64,000 bases of DNA, from assembly GCF_030936135.1 (NCBI RefSeq), contig NC_082606.1, positions 4,597,255 to 4,661,254 on the forward strand, read 5' to 3'. The stretch comes from Gavia stellata. Lineage: Eukaryota > Chordata > Aves > Gaviiformes > Gaviidae. Positions 52,901-64,000 of this stretch are shown piece by piece. The notes under the pieces are model-generated. The model did no database searches. It had not been told where the DNA came from and worked only from the letters and a program-made list of their open reading frames with translations. The translations under genes and the position numbers were made by a program. The stretch's first letter is position 1. The number at the start of each line of letters is the position of its first letter.

Positions 52901-55900
52901 CAAAGAAAGTTTATTCTTTGGAGAAACATGGACTGTGATGTTCTCTCATTTAAAAACAAACAAAAATTTATGAAAAGATATGAGGTATAGCTGTAACACT
53001 AAATATTTCAAGGGTAATTCGTGTAAAAAGAATACTGCTGCTAAATCATATTGAGATGCTTAGGAATTTCACCCATAATGATACAGTAAGAAACAATGTA
53101 AAAAGACAGATTCTACAAAAGAATAACAATTTTGTAATCTATCTGAAGCATTTGAAAAGTCTGCCATTAGCAGCACTAGTGAAATTTTGACTTGAGAATG
53201 TTAACAAAATGAAAAGACATGTACCTGTTTTTTCATGCTATTCATGCATCTGAGACCCGTGTAGTACTTCCTCTTCTTTTCTAAATAGCGCTTCCAAAGT
53301 ACTTTTATTAAAAGTTAAGTGTTTGGGGGGGGGAAATAGTAGGACTGAATTTTTAAATACAATTGTGTCTGAGGTCAAGTGTTTAATTAGAATTTCCACT
53401 TACCGTTTTGTCATAAGTGTGCTCCAACTACTTAAAAAAAATTGAATCGTTAGTCTGCTTTGTGCATAAATGTTTCTCTCCTTTTTGCAGAGTTCAAATT
53501 TTGGCCATCCAGCGTTTTATCCTGTGATTTAGTTTGTTTGCTGAACATGGAATCACACTGAGAGGGAGCGAACAGAGAAGAGTTTCAGGTGTAAATTATA
53601 AAGTAAACGTTGTCACTGGAATTTATCACTGAGCAATATAGAGACCCTACCTTTGATTTAGACTACAGAAGTTACCTGACCTCAACAAAAATAAAGCCAC
53701 ACAAATACAGGCATGCTTAGAATTGCCTTTCAAAGGCTGCAGATCTAAGGTTTTTTTAGAACGGTGACCTAGTAGCAGTGGGGAGTGCTTCCATAATCTT
53801 TTACCATCTGATTTAGTGTGAGACTTGTACTCTGGGTTGTTTGTTTACTAATCTTGCTAGTTGTAGGTTTTAACCTCTTTCTGCTTTTCTCCAACCAGCA
53901 TAGCCAGTCTGCTGCCTTAAGCCACTAACTGTGTTTTACCTCTTTTCCTCTCTTCTGTACCTTTTTTCTGCTTGCCACCAGTTCTTCACATTTTTTTTTT
54001 AATTGGTGTTAATACCAATAAGTAACTAAGAATTCCACTCTTTATAATAATCTTAAAAGCATACAGACACATGGAAAAGAGAAATTAAACACATGCAGTC
54101 TGTGTAATGAGTGAGCTGTGTGAGCCTATTAAGTGCCAACACCATCACACACATGTACCATCCGCCTCCAGGTGAGTTTATTTGGGACTGTTTCTGCACC
54201 GCTGCAGCCACAGCAAACTAGAAAGACCAGCAGTGTGGGCTTTTTATACAGGGAGCATCAATACCCCAGACAAAGGTGGGAAAATATTCTTTTCCTCACC
54301 ACCTGAATGGATTAAGATTTGATCTTAACAAATCTTAACAAAGCAAAACACCTCTAAAAGAGGCATGTTTATTAAAAAGCAAAGGCTATGTAGTTTGTTA
54401 CTGCAGATCTTCTTGGGTAGATCAGCTTCCCCCTACCCATACAAATTCTTCTTCTACGTAGTTCTGCAATGCAGTCACGGTGACATGTTCTTATCATGTC
54501 ACCCTCCCTAGCAATAAAAATAATCCTACCACAAACCTGAGCTGATGTCACCAGGAGCTCCAGCATGTGACGTTACAAACAAAGTATCTGCGCATACAAA
54601 CACCACTGAAAATTTCAGTAACTAGGCAAATTAAGCTAAAATACCTGTATCTCTTGATGCAATGGCTCTTTGCTGCCTCTGCAGATCAGATGTTTCCAAA
54701 TTATTCAGGCTTAAGCACTGACTTTTGGGGAACAAGGGTTATGATCAGATCTTTGAAGCTTTAGCCCATTTCTAGTTGCAACTAAAAAGAAACAAACAAA
54801 AATTTCACTTATAATGCTGCTTATACATTCAAACCAAGAAAGCAGAAAGGGAAAAAATCTAGTCTCAATGCCCTGGAAAGGCAAAAAAAATGTATCCACA
54901 AAGGGTTAAGCTAAAAGACCAAGCAGCCAAGTTCTCTGGAAAAAGAAAATAAAATCAAATGGACAGTAAAGCCTATTTCCTCCAAGCTAATAGAATTACA
55001 GAAATTATCATAAGAGCATGTGTCTGGGGATGGAGTGAATGATGCTCCGAGGGACAGGGCAAACAGGATAAACAAGCTCTGTGCCAAGAGCAGCTGAACC
55101 CAGACTAGTGCTTTCTCCCAGTGCTACCTCCCAGTGCTACCTCTTAACACAGTGCCAAATGGGGTCATCATTCATCCTTCCCTAATGGCAGGGAGTGAAG
55201 CTGGTTGGGTGCTGCCTCCTGTCCCGCAGGGCTTCCCTCTCGTCATTTCCAAAAACAAGGGCGGAACCCCACATTTTTCTCTCTCCCCTCCTCCCTCTGC
55301 ACAGACTGCCCAGATGTGTGCAACAAGCGCTGCATGCGTGAGCCTTGCATCACCTGGTCCTTCAAAGGGGGGTTAACAAGGAAGCTGATGGGCACCTGGG
55401 GAATGAGCCACTTTGCAAATCGTGATTTTATGATTGAACTTTATGATTGAACTTTAAACACAACTCCCCATTCCCCCCCCACCTCCTTCCCCCTGAACAA
55501 TAAGGTTTCGTGGGATCAAACCGGGATCCTATGCTCGTATTCCCCTTCCCAAATTTCACCTTTCTAACCCATGACAGCAGGAACGGTCCAAAGACAGTTA
55601 TCCTCTCAAGAGCTTTTGTCTAGTTCGGTCTCCACCTCAAATCCCTGGCTCTTGCCAGACCCGGCTGCTATGTATATGACTCTGGGCTGGCAACAGTTGT
55701 ACATGCCTTTAATTACTTCTGGGAATAGCACATCCTTTTTATACAGTCAAGCACCTAGCACATGCGTTTGCAAGATGAGACACAGGCAGGAAAAAAACCT
55801 CAACATTAACAGCATAATTGGAAATTCAGGTCCCATCATCTCAGTTCACTGCTAAATCAAGCATCCCTAATGTCAATATCCATTTCAGCACAATTCAATT

Positions 55901-56149
55901 ATAAGATTTTTATTAATTAAACTTCTCCTAGTCGCTTGGCATGACTTCTGATAGAGAAGGATCCTGTATAGCAGCTGACTGGAAAAATGTTTAGCATTGT
56001 CAGGTTACGGGGTTCATTTACGCAGGGGTTTAAGGACTCTTGCCTATTATCCTTGCCAGAAGACTGCTCTTTCCCTACAATAACATCTCTTTTGCCTGCA
56101 ATTTATTTGCTGTTTCCAATGCTCTGACAGCCTGGGTAGCTAGAAAGGG
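49986..56149. other. CHRNB4-CHRNA3 intergenic spacer
   Basis: About 6.2 kb. It holds a short (CA)n run at about 50769-50783 and a 166-codon open frame at 51377-51877 that has no recognisable domain. In rodents this spacer contains an enhancer just downstream of the beta-4 gene; I cannot identify a counterpart by eye. Confidence 0.6.
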
Positions 56150-56334
56150 GGCAGCACAGCAAACCTAATGAGAGCTCACTGCGCAGAACTGTGTTCAGGG
56201 TCCTGCCGTCTGCTGCTTCCAGGCGTTTCACGCATCGCAGGAGCGGAGCTCTCTGTACTTCCTATGCTCATACAATCCTGGCAGCTAAGCTCATCTTCAA
56301 CAGCCTCTGTCGACAGGCAGTAATTCATAACACC
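56150..56334 (+). promoter_or_regulatory. CHRNA3 proximal promoter / 5' UTR region (inferred)
   Basis: The 185 bp before the start codon lack a TATA box. They contain a modest CpG cluster (for example cgtttcacgcatcgcaggag near 56224-56243), consistent with a TATA-less promoter. The transcription start is not visible. Confidence 0.35.
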
Positions 56335-56389
56335 ATGGAGAGCACGCACGCTCTCCTTCTAACTGCTGCTGTTTGCTTTCTCTGTCAAG
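56335..56389 (+). CDS. CHRNA3: CHRNA3 coding exon 1 (signal peptide)
   Basis: Starts [18 protein letters not shown] and ends with the first base of a Gly codon at CAAG|gtgagt. The 55-bp coding length and phase equal those of CHRNB4 exon 1. Intron 1 is 2037 bp. Confidence 0.9.
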
Positions 56390-59300
56390 GTGAGTGATCC
56401 TTTATTTGTTTATTCTTTGTTGGTGAATGAGGGGGTGTGAAAAGGTGAACAGGAGATGGCTTTGGTGCAAATTATTTTTAAGAAGTGCTGAAGCTCACTC
56501 CAAACTCATGGATAAATGTACAGAATCCTCGTACAGCTCTTTTTGTTACACAGTTTGTTGCTGGTGGTTTTTTTTAAATTTCTCCTTGTAAAGTAGTTAA
56601 GTAGTCCTGATTCAAGATGCCAAACAGGACACACGAAGCCATTTTTTAACATTAAGAAGAGAAAGCACCTTACATGTAAGGGTGTGGTTTTACATAGTGT
56701 AGAAAAGACCACAAGAAAGTGAAAATATTAAACATCTTTAAATTTGTGCTGCAAACAGCGCACTTTCTCTCTGCATATATGGAAAGCACCAAAACATTTA
56801 AATAAATAAATAAATAAATAAATGCACTTCTCTAGCTAGAGTGGATGCTAGATTTAATTAGAGTGCTGGTGACATGTAAAAAAGCTGGCAATTTGGGATT
56901 CACTATAATGGAGAGTTGTTGAGATCTAGCTTTACAATTATCTACCTAAACGATTTGGGAGTATTTTTTCCAGGAAATCTTGATCTGAGAGGTGTGAGAT
57001 ATCAATAAATAATAAGGACAAGGCTAGCAGTTTAAAAAGTGTGAAAGAATCGTGGTCATTTTTTAGTTAGCAAGTTGGCTTGAATGATTTCACTAATCTG
57101 AAAATAAAATTGTCTTCCAAGTGAACAGGAGAAGGGGAGGGAGGACAAAAAAAAGGGAAAAAAGAGGTTTTAGCTGAATACAGTTTCACATTAGGGGAAC
57201 CCTCTTGTCTTAGGGAGAGGGGACCTCTTAGAAAGATCGGAAAGTAACACCTGCTTTGTGAAACGCTACAGTCACCTGCAGATATTTCTGCCTCCCATCT
57301 CTTTCTCTAATGAAAAACAACTGTCTGGCAAAAAATAAACATGTCCTTGCAAATATCTGTAGATTCATATTTGTATTTCAAAGGAACTGTAGAGTATGTT
57401 CAACAGACTTCAGTTCTGTGCCTTTGCCAAATTCGCGTAGTGTCATCCATAAGTGACAAGACACGCCTTTTTTTTGTTTTCAGTTGGAGTGCTTGAGGAT
57501 GTGCCATCCAGAAGAGAGTTTAAGAGAGAGGCCCCTAAAAATAAGAGGTCATTGCCTTTTAAATAGTGTCCAGCTGTCAGGATGGTTATTGCCCAGCTAG
57601 CTCCGAGAGTAAAAAGGCAGTTTGAAATACAGTCTCTCACACCTCATTCCAAAACAGCTGAAAGACCTTGTTTAAGAATTTCAGTTTGCAGCTTTTCTGT
57701 TGGCCACAAGGCACTGTGAGCAGCAGTTATCAGTGGTAAAACGGACAACAGGAATGTATTATAAATAAAAATTACTTAGAATAATAAATGGGTAATTAGC
57801 ACATTTCTTTGAATGCACTGAAAAGTCTTTGAATATAATGGTTGATCAATTTTTAATCCTTTATTTCGTATTTTAACAAGCAGGCTGTTATCATCACTAC
57901 AATCACGCAATCATGACTCAGGCTAGAAAGCAGAGTTCTCATTTCCTGGGAATCCTCCTATTGCAAAACGCTCCGACAGCTTACAAGTGGCCTGGTCCTT
58001 CGGGTTACACTTTTCCCTTCCTCTGCTCCACACGCCTGCAGATTTGGCAGGTCTAGGGGACTAGGCCCGTGAGGGGAAAGTGCTTTTGCACCTCCAGTTC
58101 TTCAGGAACTCCCTGAAAATATTTTTTGAACCCCTCTGCAGAAACGTGAGAAAAACTCTGTCATAGCACTGCCTTTCATGGCTTTTCTTCTCCCAGCCTA
58201 AGCGAAGGCCAATCATGACCCACTGCTACCACTTACGGGAGGCTTGGCCTTTCCCGACGCACCGCACGGATGCTAAGCCGTTAGTACACAGCAAGCCGGG
58301 TTCCAGAAGCGGCACTGCCCGCCACCCCGGCCGAGCCTCCCCACGCGGGGTGCTGCCGCCTCGGAGGCTGCTGCCCCTGAGGCTGCGCCTGCCCCGCGGC
58401 CGCTCACCCCGCCGTGCCCTCCGCAGGCTGCGGCGGCTCCGAGGCCGAGCACCGGCTCTACGCGGCCCTCTTCGAGAGCTACAACCGGTTCGTCCGTCCC
58501 GTCAAGAACGTCTCGGACCCCGTCATCATCCAGTTCGAGGTGTCCATGTCCCAGCTGGTGAAGGTGGTGAGTACCCGCCCCGCCGGAGCGCCCGCGGGCA
58601 ACGGGAGGGCCGGCACCTGCCCCGACACACCTCTCTTTTCCAGGATGAAGTCAACCAGATAATGGAAACCAACTTGTGGCTGAAGCACGTAAGTAGAGCG
58701 CGCTGGTAGCCCCGGCGGCACCAACTCACCTCCTCCCCAGCGCGGGAGGTGCTCCCTACTGCAGGCGGGGCGACCCCGGCCCTCACGGGCCGCGCCAGGG
58801 GCGGGAACCGCCGTCCACCCAGCGAGGCGTCTGCGGGCTCCCGGGAGCACCGGGCTCGCCAGGCCAGCGCCAGGCCTCCCTCCCTCAGGGCGAAGCCGCA
58901 GCCTAGGGAGGCATCGCGGGCACCGGCGCGGCCCGCACCGGCGCCGGGGCTGCAGCAGCGGCCGCCCCCCTCCGCGCTCGCCTCAGCGCCGCTCTCCGGC
59001 GGGAACGCCGCCCCGGCGCCCTCCCCGGCGCGCTGCTGCCCCCCAGCGGCCCGCGGCGGCGCGCAGAGGGACGCATCCCGCGGCGGGCGCCGGCACCGGC
59101 GCCGCGCGGCAGCTGCCTCAGCGGCTCGCCTCGGCCGCGCGCTCGGGCCGCCCCGACCGGCGGGAAGGGAAGGGGAGCAGCGCTGCCCGGCCCGGCCCTC
59201 CGCGCCGCCTGCCCCAGCAGGGCTAGGGCCCGGCCCCGGCCCCGGCCCCGGCCGACCCGCTGCGAGGGGACGCCTCCCACCTCGCCAACTAACCGGCCAG

Positions 59301-62300
59301 AAACAGCCTCGTCGCCACCGACCCCTCCACCTTTCCGTCTCACCGACTGCGCCTGCCGCAGCATGTGAACAGGGGCCCGGCTCGCGGTGCAGCTGTTAAA
59401 CCCAGGTTGTGAGGCGTCAGCTGCAGCCCCAACCTGCCTACGCTTCACACTGTCGCTAAATACTGTATTTGTGCTCCGAAGAGGCCCGAACACGCTGCCT
59501 TGGCAGACACCGACGCACCGAGGAAGCACCTCAGCAGGGAGGTCCCGCACAACATCACTGGGTGCTGTTTAGCTCCCGGAAAGTGAGCACAAACCCAAAA
59601 TGTTGACTTCACTTAAAAGGGGTAAAAATGCGATTAGTCACTGTTGCAGTCAGCTTAATAACCAACTTAATTCCCGGCTTCAGCTTCATATTCAACTTTG
59701 TTAAACTGGGGTTTAATGAGCCCTAATGAATGAGACCGTTACTTAAGGGAGCAGTGACACCGTGCGGCTCTTTCTGCCCAGGGTCCTTCACTCAGTGCTC
59801 ACACCTCGCACCAGAGCCTCCTAGGAATTTGTTTTCACCACCTCACAGATACCTGGCTTTTTAAGACCTTATTATTAAAATCCTACACTCTCTGGCAAGA
59901 GTCTTTCACGTTGTTTCAGCTACTGAGTAGACATTCCTGGGACATGGAGTCACACACATCTCAGTCATACCTAGACCAACAGGCCCACGCTCTCCATGTG
60001 AATAAACACCAGACGTACGTGTTTAAGGAAACATCTAATCCTTGTAGTATCCAAAATAAAACAACCCTAGAAGTGATACGACAGCACTTGGTTTGAGTCT
60101 AGTCCACTGAATTTCAATCTCTTCATAAACCTAACACAGACTCATTTCTTCCATAATTAGATCTGGAATGATTACAAGCTTCGGTGGAATCCAGCAGACT
60201 ATGGAGGTGCTGAATTCATCCGAGTACCATCTGGCCAGATCTGGAAGCCAGATATTGTTTTATATAACAAGTAAGACTCTTGCATATTTATCTTCTTAAT
60301 TTGGAAAGAAGGGGGCTTATGTTACTAGTTTAAAAAAAAAAATCAGCAGCAGGCTCACTGAATTAACTGAAAAAGCCTGCTTTTCAACACACCTGTGTCC
60401 CACATCCCCCTCTGGCCGTACTCACCTCCATGCCATCTACATCAGCATCGCTGGGCAGGAGCCAGCTCCTAACGTGGAGCTGCAAGTGGGCAGGCCAAAG
60501 TGAACTTTGCTTTTCCCCTTGACAAGCCCCCACTTCTACTATTATTTTCACCACTGTCTACAAGGGAGGCGGCAAGAATTTCCCTTAGACTGAAGAGTTC
60601 TTGTCTCTGAGTCAGACCTTTAACTGAAAAAACCTGCAAATTCTAGCTTTTTAGCAGTTAAACTCACAATTTGACACCTTTTACAATAATACTGCTGACA
60701 TATAAAAGCCACAGGTAGCTTTACTTTGGATGTCAGTTTCCGAGACTGTGGGGAGCCAAACCATAACTAAATGGATCCCTCTGCTATGTAGGGAAGCAGT
60801 TCTCAGTGAAATGGACTTAGTTACCCAGATTCAAAACTTACGTCTATGGAACAGTGATGACGCTCCTTTTCTAACTGTGGCCTTAAAACCTTAAATTACC
60901 TTTTTAGTTTTACTTTTTCATACAAACAACAGGTGGATCTTATATGACCTGTATATGATCAGGATAGCAATGTCGGACTTAAAAAAACCCCTCACCAAAT
61001 ACACTCCTTACACAAAGATGCACCCCGACCCTAGTCCCTCTTCCCAGTTACTACCTGCACTGTCCACAGAAGAGGTGGAAATAGCAGTACTGCAGGTATC
61101 CTCTTATCAGCCCTTGGTTTCTGATCTGCTTGATCTAGAACAGAATAGAATAAAATAGTTCAGTTGGAAGGGACCTACAATGATCACCTAGTTAGAAAGC
61201 CATTTGCAATCTCCTATTTGCTGTTTTGAATATTGATTGCACTGAGCCACGTTATTATAAGGGAAAATAGTTCCTTTCAAATCCTCCATAGTAAATTTAT
61301 ACAGCTGTTTATTTCAGCTTAACTATGCAAATTTATGACAGCTGCTGACTCAGTCCTGCACGTGCAATTCAGCTCCACCTCAACACGTAATTGCTGACTT
61401 TCCCACAACAGATTGAAGAGTTACTATATATGATCTGAATCTACGAAACTACCTGGAGTAGTTGCATGCTAATTTTTGTTATTTTTGCTTGCTTTACAGC
61501 GCAGTTGGGGATTTCCAGGTTGATGACAAGACGAAGGCCCTATTAAAATACACAGGTGATGTGACCTGGATACCTCCAGCTATATTTAAAAGCTCATGTA
61601 AAATAGATGTAACCTACTTCCCATTTGACTATCAGAACTGCACCATGAAGTTTGGTTCCTGGTCTTACGATAAAGCCAAAATTGACTTAGTTTTAATTGG
61701 CTCTACAATGAACCTGAAAGATTACTGGGAGAGCGGAGAATGGGCTATTATTAAAGCTCCTGGGTATAAACATGACATCAAATACAACTGTTGTGAAGAG
61801 ATATATCCAGACATCACATATTCTCTTTATATTAGGCGTTTACCTTTATTTTACACTATCAATATGATTATTCCCTGTCTGCTGATTTCTTTTCTGACTG
61901 TGTTAGTTTTCTATTTGCCTTCAGACTGTGGCGAGAAGGTGACACTCTGCATATCAGTCCTTCTATCTTTAACAGTGTTCCTTCTTGTTATCACAGAAAC
62001 CATACCTTCTACTTCCCTGGTAATTCCACTTATCGGGGAATACCTCCTTTTCACCATGATATTTGTAACTCTATCTATTGTCATTACGGTATTTGTACTT
62101 AACGTGCACTACAGAACACCCAAGACACACACCATGCCTGTGTGGGTGAGAACCATTTTCTTGAACTTACTTCCCCGGATCATGTTTATGACAAGGCCTG
62201 CCAGTGATGACGAGAATAATCAGAAGCCAAAACCATTTTTCACTTCAGAGTTTTCAAACTTAAATTGCTTCAACGGTTCTGAAACCAAATGCTGCAAAGA

Positions 62301-62511
62301 TGGCTTTGTATGTCAAGATACGGCATGCAGCTGTTGTCAGTATCAACGAATGAAGTTCTCGGATTTCAGCGGCAATCTCACAAGAAGTTCAAGCTCTGAG
62401 TCTGTAGATCCTCTGTTTTCATTTTCAGTTCTGTCACCAGAAATGAGAGATGCTATTGAAAGTGTTAAATACATTGCAGAAAATATGAAAATGCAGAATG
62501 AAGCAAAAGAG
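56335..62511 (+). CDS. CHRNA3: Neuronal nicotinic acetylcholine receptor subunit alpha-3 (exons 1-5; last exon outside window)
   Basis: Agonist-binding alpha subunit of the ganglionic nicotinic cation channel; it co-assembles with beta-4 (encoded just upstream) and alpha-5. Exons 56335-56389, 58427-58566, 58644-58688, 60161-60270 and 61500-62511 join in phase to give 454 residues. Visible: a signal peptide (1 to about 19), Tyr115 (loop A), Cys-loop C150-C164, loop-B Trp171, and the vicinal pair Cys214-Cys215 of loop C flanked by Tyr212 and Tyr219, which defines an alpha subunit. TM1 is about 234-258, TM2 about 264-284 and TM3 about 298-318, followed by a Cys-rich cytoplasmic loop ending [11 protein letters not shown]. 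The TM4 exon is not found in 62512-64000, so the gene is cut by the window edge. The stretch [20 protein letters not shown] is diagnostic of alpha-3. The frame stays open upstream of the ATG for at least 48 codons, but the ATG (ACCATGG, strong Kozak) heads a good signal peptide. Confidence 0.97.
56800..56823. repeat. (AAAT)6 microsatellite in CHRNA3 intron 1
   Basis: Six perfect AAAT units, a likely length-polymorphic marker inside CHRNA3. Confidence 0.95.
58427..58566 (+). CDS. CHRNA3: CHRNA3 coding exon 2
   Basis: Acceptor ccctccgcag and donor GTG|gtgagt. The 140 bp encode [15 protein letters not shown] through VSMSQLVKV (residues 20-65). Nearly every codon ends in G or C, unlike exons 4 and 5, because the exon sits within a CpG island. 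Confidence 0.95.
58644..58688 (+). CDS. CHRNA3: CHRNA3 coding exon 3
   Basis: The 45-bp exon [15 protein letters not shown] lies between cttttccag and gtaagt. It follows a very short 77-bp intron. Confidence 0.95.
59228..59253. repeat. (GGCCCC)n short tandem repeat
   Basis: About four perfect hexanucleotide units within the CpG island in CHRNA3 intron 3. The complementary strand reads as G4C2-like units with potential to form a G-quadruplex. Confidence 0.85.
60161..60270 (+). CDS. CHRNA3: CHRNA3 coding exon 4
   Basis: The 110-bp exon starts [16 protein letters not shown] and ends ...KPDIVLYNN (split Asn, AA|C). Acceptor cataattag, donor gtaaga. It carries Tyr115 of loop A in the agonist site. 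Confidence 0.96.
61136..61192 (-). mobile_element. CR1 LINE 3'-tail fragment in CHRNA3 intron 4
   Basis: AGAATAGAATAAAATAGTTC followed by AGTTGGAAGGGACCTACAA is the reverse complement of a CR1 3' end from a subfamily different from the copy at 34146. Only about 57 bp remain. Confidence 0.8.
61500..62511 (+). CDS. CHRNA3: CHRNA3 coding exon 5 (Cys-loop, loop C, TM1-TM3, cytoplasmic loop)
   Basis: The 1012-bp exon after gctttacag encodes residues 118-454 and ends GAG|gtaaga in phase 0, as in CHRNB4 exon 5. The frame happens to stay open 129 bp into the intron, to the stop at 62641-62643. That lysine-rich tail is intronic, because the conserved continuation into TM4 is missing there. Confidence 0.97.
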
Positions 62512-64000
62512 GTAAGAACATATTTTACTATTACTCAATTGCAGACACCATTTGCCATTAGTGTGTTTTGTAAGAAAGAGATCTTAAAAAAAAAAAAAAA
62601 GGAAGAAAAAAAGGACACCACAGACAATTATTTATACAAGTAAATTACACACGCTGTATTACAAATATGTGCAGTTCTGAAACTAGATAGTTTTGGGGAG
62701 CAGCTCTGTTGCACAACATTCTCTTTATTGACAACACATATACTGAGTGAAGCATGTTAAGGTAACAGTGGTAGGGAAATATACTTCAGTATCCGTCCTA
62801 CAAGATTCAGAGTGAGGATTTTCCAAGTCATAATCTCAGTAGTGGAATTTGCTGACTCTATGGCCTTCAGAAAGTTACATTCTCCCTCCCACAGCTTACC
62901 GTCAATAACAAAGAATTTAAGAATGAATGTCCCTCACAGTGATGATGTTGCTTATTCTGCTGCTGCTGCAGAGTAAAGTGCTGTAGCCAAATGAGACAAC
63001 TGCTGCAGGACAGGGACCATCATCTTTCATAAACTGCATCTTGATGCAATAAAAAAAAAAGTTTTCTTTTTCTCATGTTCCTCAAACATACTAAGAGCAG
63101 TAGGCACACCACCACAATCATCACTGAATTTAAATCCTCTGCAATATGGCACTTAAAGTTAGAATGAAGTTATTTTGTTTATGCTGAAATCAGAACTTTA
63201 TTTAGAATTAGTTGGTATAGAAAATATGGGGTTGTTTTGATTTAAGTCTGCCTTAACAATTTCTACACTAAAAAGTATAAAATTTCAAACCCAACAAATC
63301 CATTATTCGTTTATTAGCCTTCCTGAAGAAAAATGAAGTAAAAACTTAAATTGTAATCTCAAAAGTAACTAAAATGATCACCTAATGTAGTTACTATTAA
63401 TATGTAACCTATATAATACTTCAGCTTCACTCTTGTTCTAATGCCCACTGTAAAAAAAAAAAAAAAACTAGAAAAATCTGTTTTTTGGAAACTTGGTTCC
63501 CTCTATACACGGAAGGTAGGGAAATGAATTTTACATCATGCATGAGAACAATCAAATTTCAGTACTACATAAGAAACGTACAAAATAATTATATACCAAT
63601 TAACCTTTGTCTTTCTACATACCGCCTAAAGACCAGTAGGAGCAGTCTGTTTCAGTAAAGTTTTCTGGACAAACCTGATCAGCTAAGGATGTAAAGCTTT
63701 TCACTTTCATTTTTGGTATACAGAAGAGAAGTTGTATCTCATGAAGTCCAGTGTCTTAGTGAATAACTTTTTGTATTTGAAGAAGTAGCTTTTAGCTTTG
63801 CCACAAATAGCATATTCAAATAAAGCTTCTTCAAGATGAATTCATTTGTCAATGAAAAGAGAGATATGTAAGTTGTGCATATAGGAAAGACATCTACGTA
63901 TGGGGAAAAAAGCCTGTGCTTCCTATATAAAATAGCACTAATTGCTGATGCAAGTTATTCATCTAACAAACATGTCTACATGCTATTCAATTTATTTTTC
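62512..64000 (+). other. CHRNA3: CHRNA3 intron 5 (partial)
   Basis: Starts at gtaaga and runs to the window edge. I looked for the conserved [16 protein letters not shown] start of the TM4 exon and did not find it, so intron 5 exceeds 1489 bp. It includes A-runs at about 62587 and 63452. Confidence 0.8.

Larger units (their letters stand above)
58240..59560. promoter_or_regulatory. CpG island across CHRNA3 exons 2-3 and intron 3
   Basis: About 1.3 kb of very GC-rich, CpG-dense sequence set in AT-rich surroundings. It covers CHRNA3 exon 2, the 77-bp intron 2, exon 3 and most of intron 3. It is densest at about 58880-59260. It includes a CCCCGG-type hexanucleotide run. It may be an internal promoter, an enhancer or a GC-biased recombination spot; the sequence alone does not decide. 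Confidence 0.8.

Noticed and set aside
58215..58709. 164-codon + frame overlapping CHRNA3 exons 2-3
   Set aside because: It is out of frame with exon 2 (reading [14 protein letters not shown] and similar) and is a shadow of the real exon in GC-rich DNA.
58749..59550. Overlapping frames of about 215 codons on both strands (58749-59399 +, 58903-59550 -)
   Set aside because: They lie in the CpG island, where AT-rich stop codons are rare on every frame. The Ala/Arg/Pro-rich translations are typical artefacts.

Overview
The window looks like vertebrate, most likely avian, genomic DNA. It has intron-split genes with GT..AG junctions. It has an internally GC-rich CpG island in otherwise AT-rich sequence. 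It also has 5'-truncated CR1 LINE 3' ends of the kind common in birds and also present in reptiles. There are no bacterial-style operons, and nearly all the short open frames are chance ORFs in non-coding DNA.

Two genes are certain, both on the + strand, head to tail. CHRNB4 (nicotinic acetylcholine receptor beta-4) is complete: six coding exons from 36564 to 49305, 489 codons plus stop, with two AATAAA signals 0.6 kb after the stop. CHRNA3 (alpha-3) starts at 56335. Exons 1-5 are present (454 residues), but the last exon, carrying TM4 and the C-terminus, lies beyond the right edge. The exon phases of the two genes are identical (55 / 140-146 / 45 / 110 / about 1000 bp), as expected for tandem paralogues. 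The alpha-3 and beta-4 subunits co-assemble into the main pentameric cation channel of autonomic ganglia. This is the conserved CHRNB4-CHRNA3-CHRNA5 cluster, so CHRNA5 should lie to the right of the window in opposite orientation (inference from known synteny).

Layout: 1-25.7 kb holds no gene I can recognise, only low-complexity tracts and chance ORFs. 25.7-32.5 kb holds a series of short open segments bounded by plausible splice sites in compatible phases on the + strand; I propose a candidate unidentified gene or decayed gene here, unconfirmed. 32.5-36.5 kb is non-coding with a CR1 3' end at 34146-34523. 36.56-49.3 kb is CHRNB4. 50-56.3 kb is the intergenic spacer containing the CHRNA3 promoter. 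56.3-64 kb is CHRNA3, with a CpG island (about 58.24-59.56 kb) covering exons 2-3 and intron 3 instead of exon 1.
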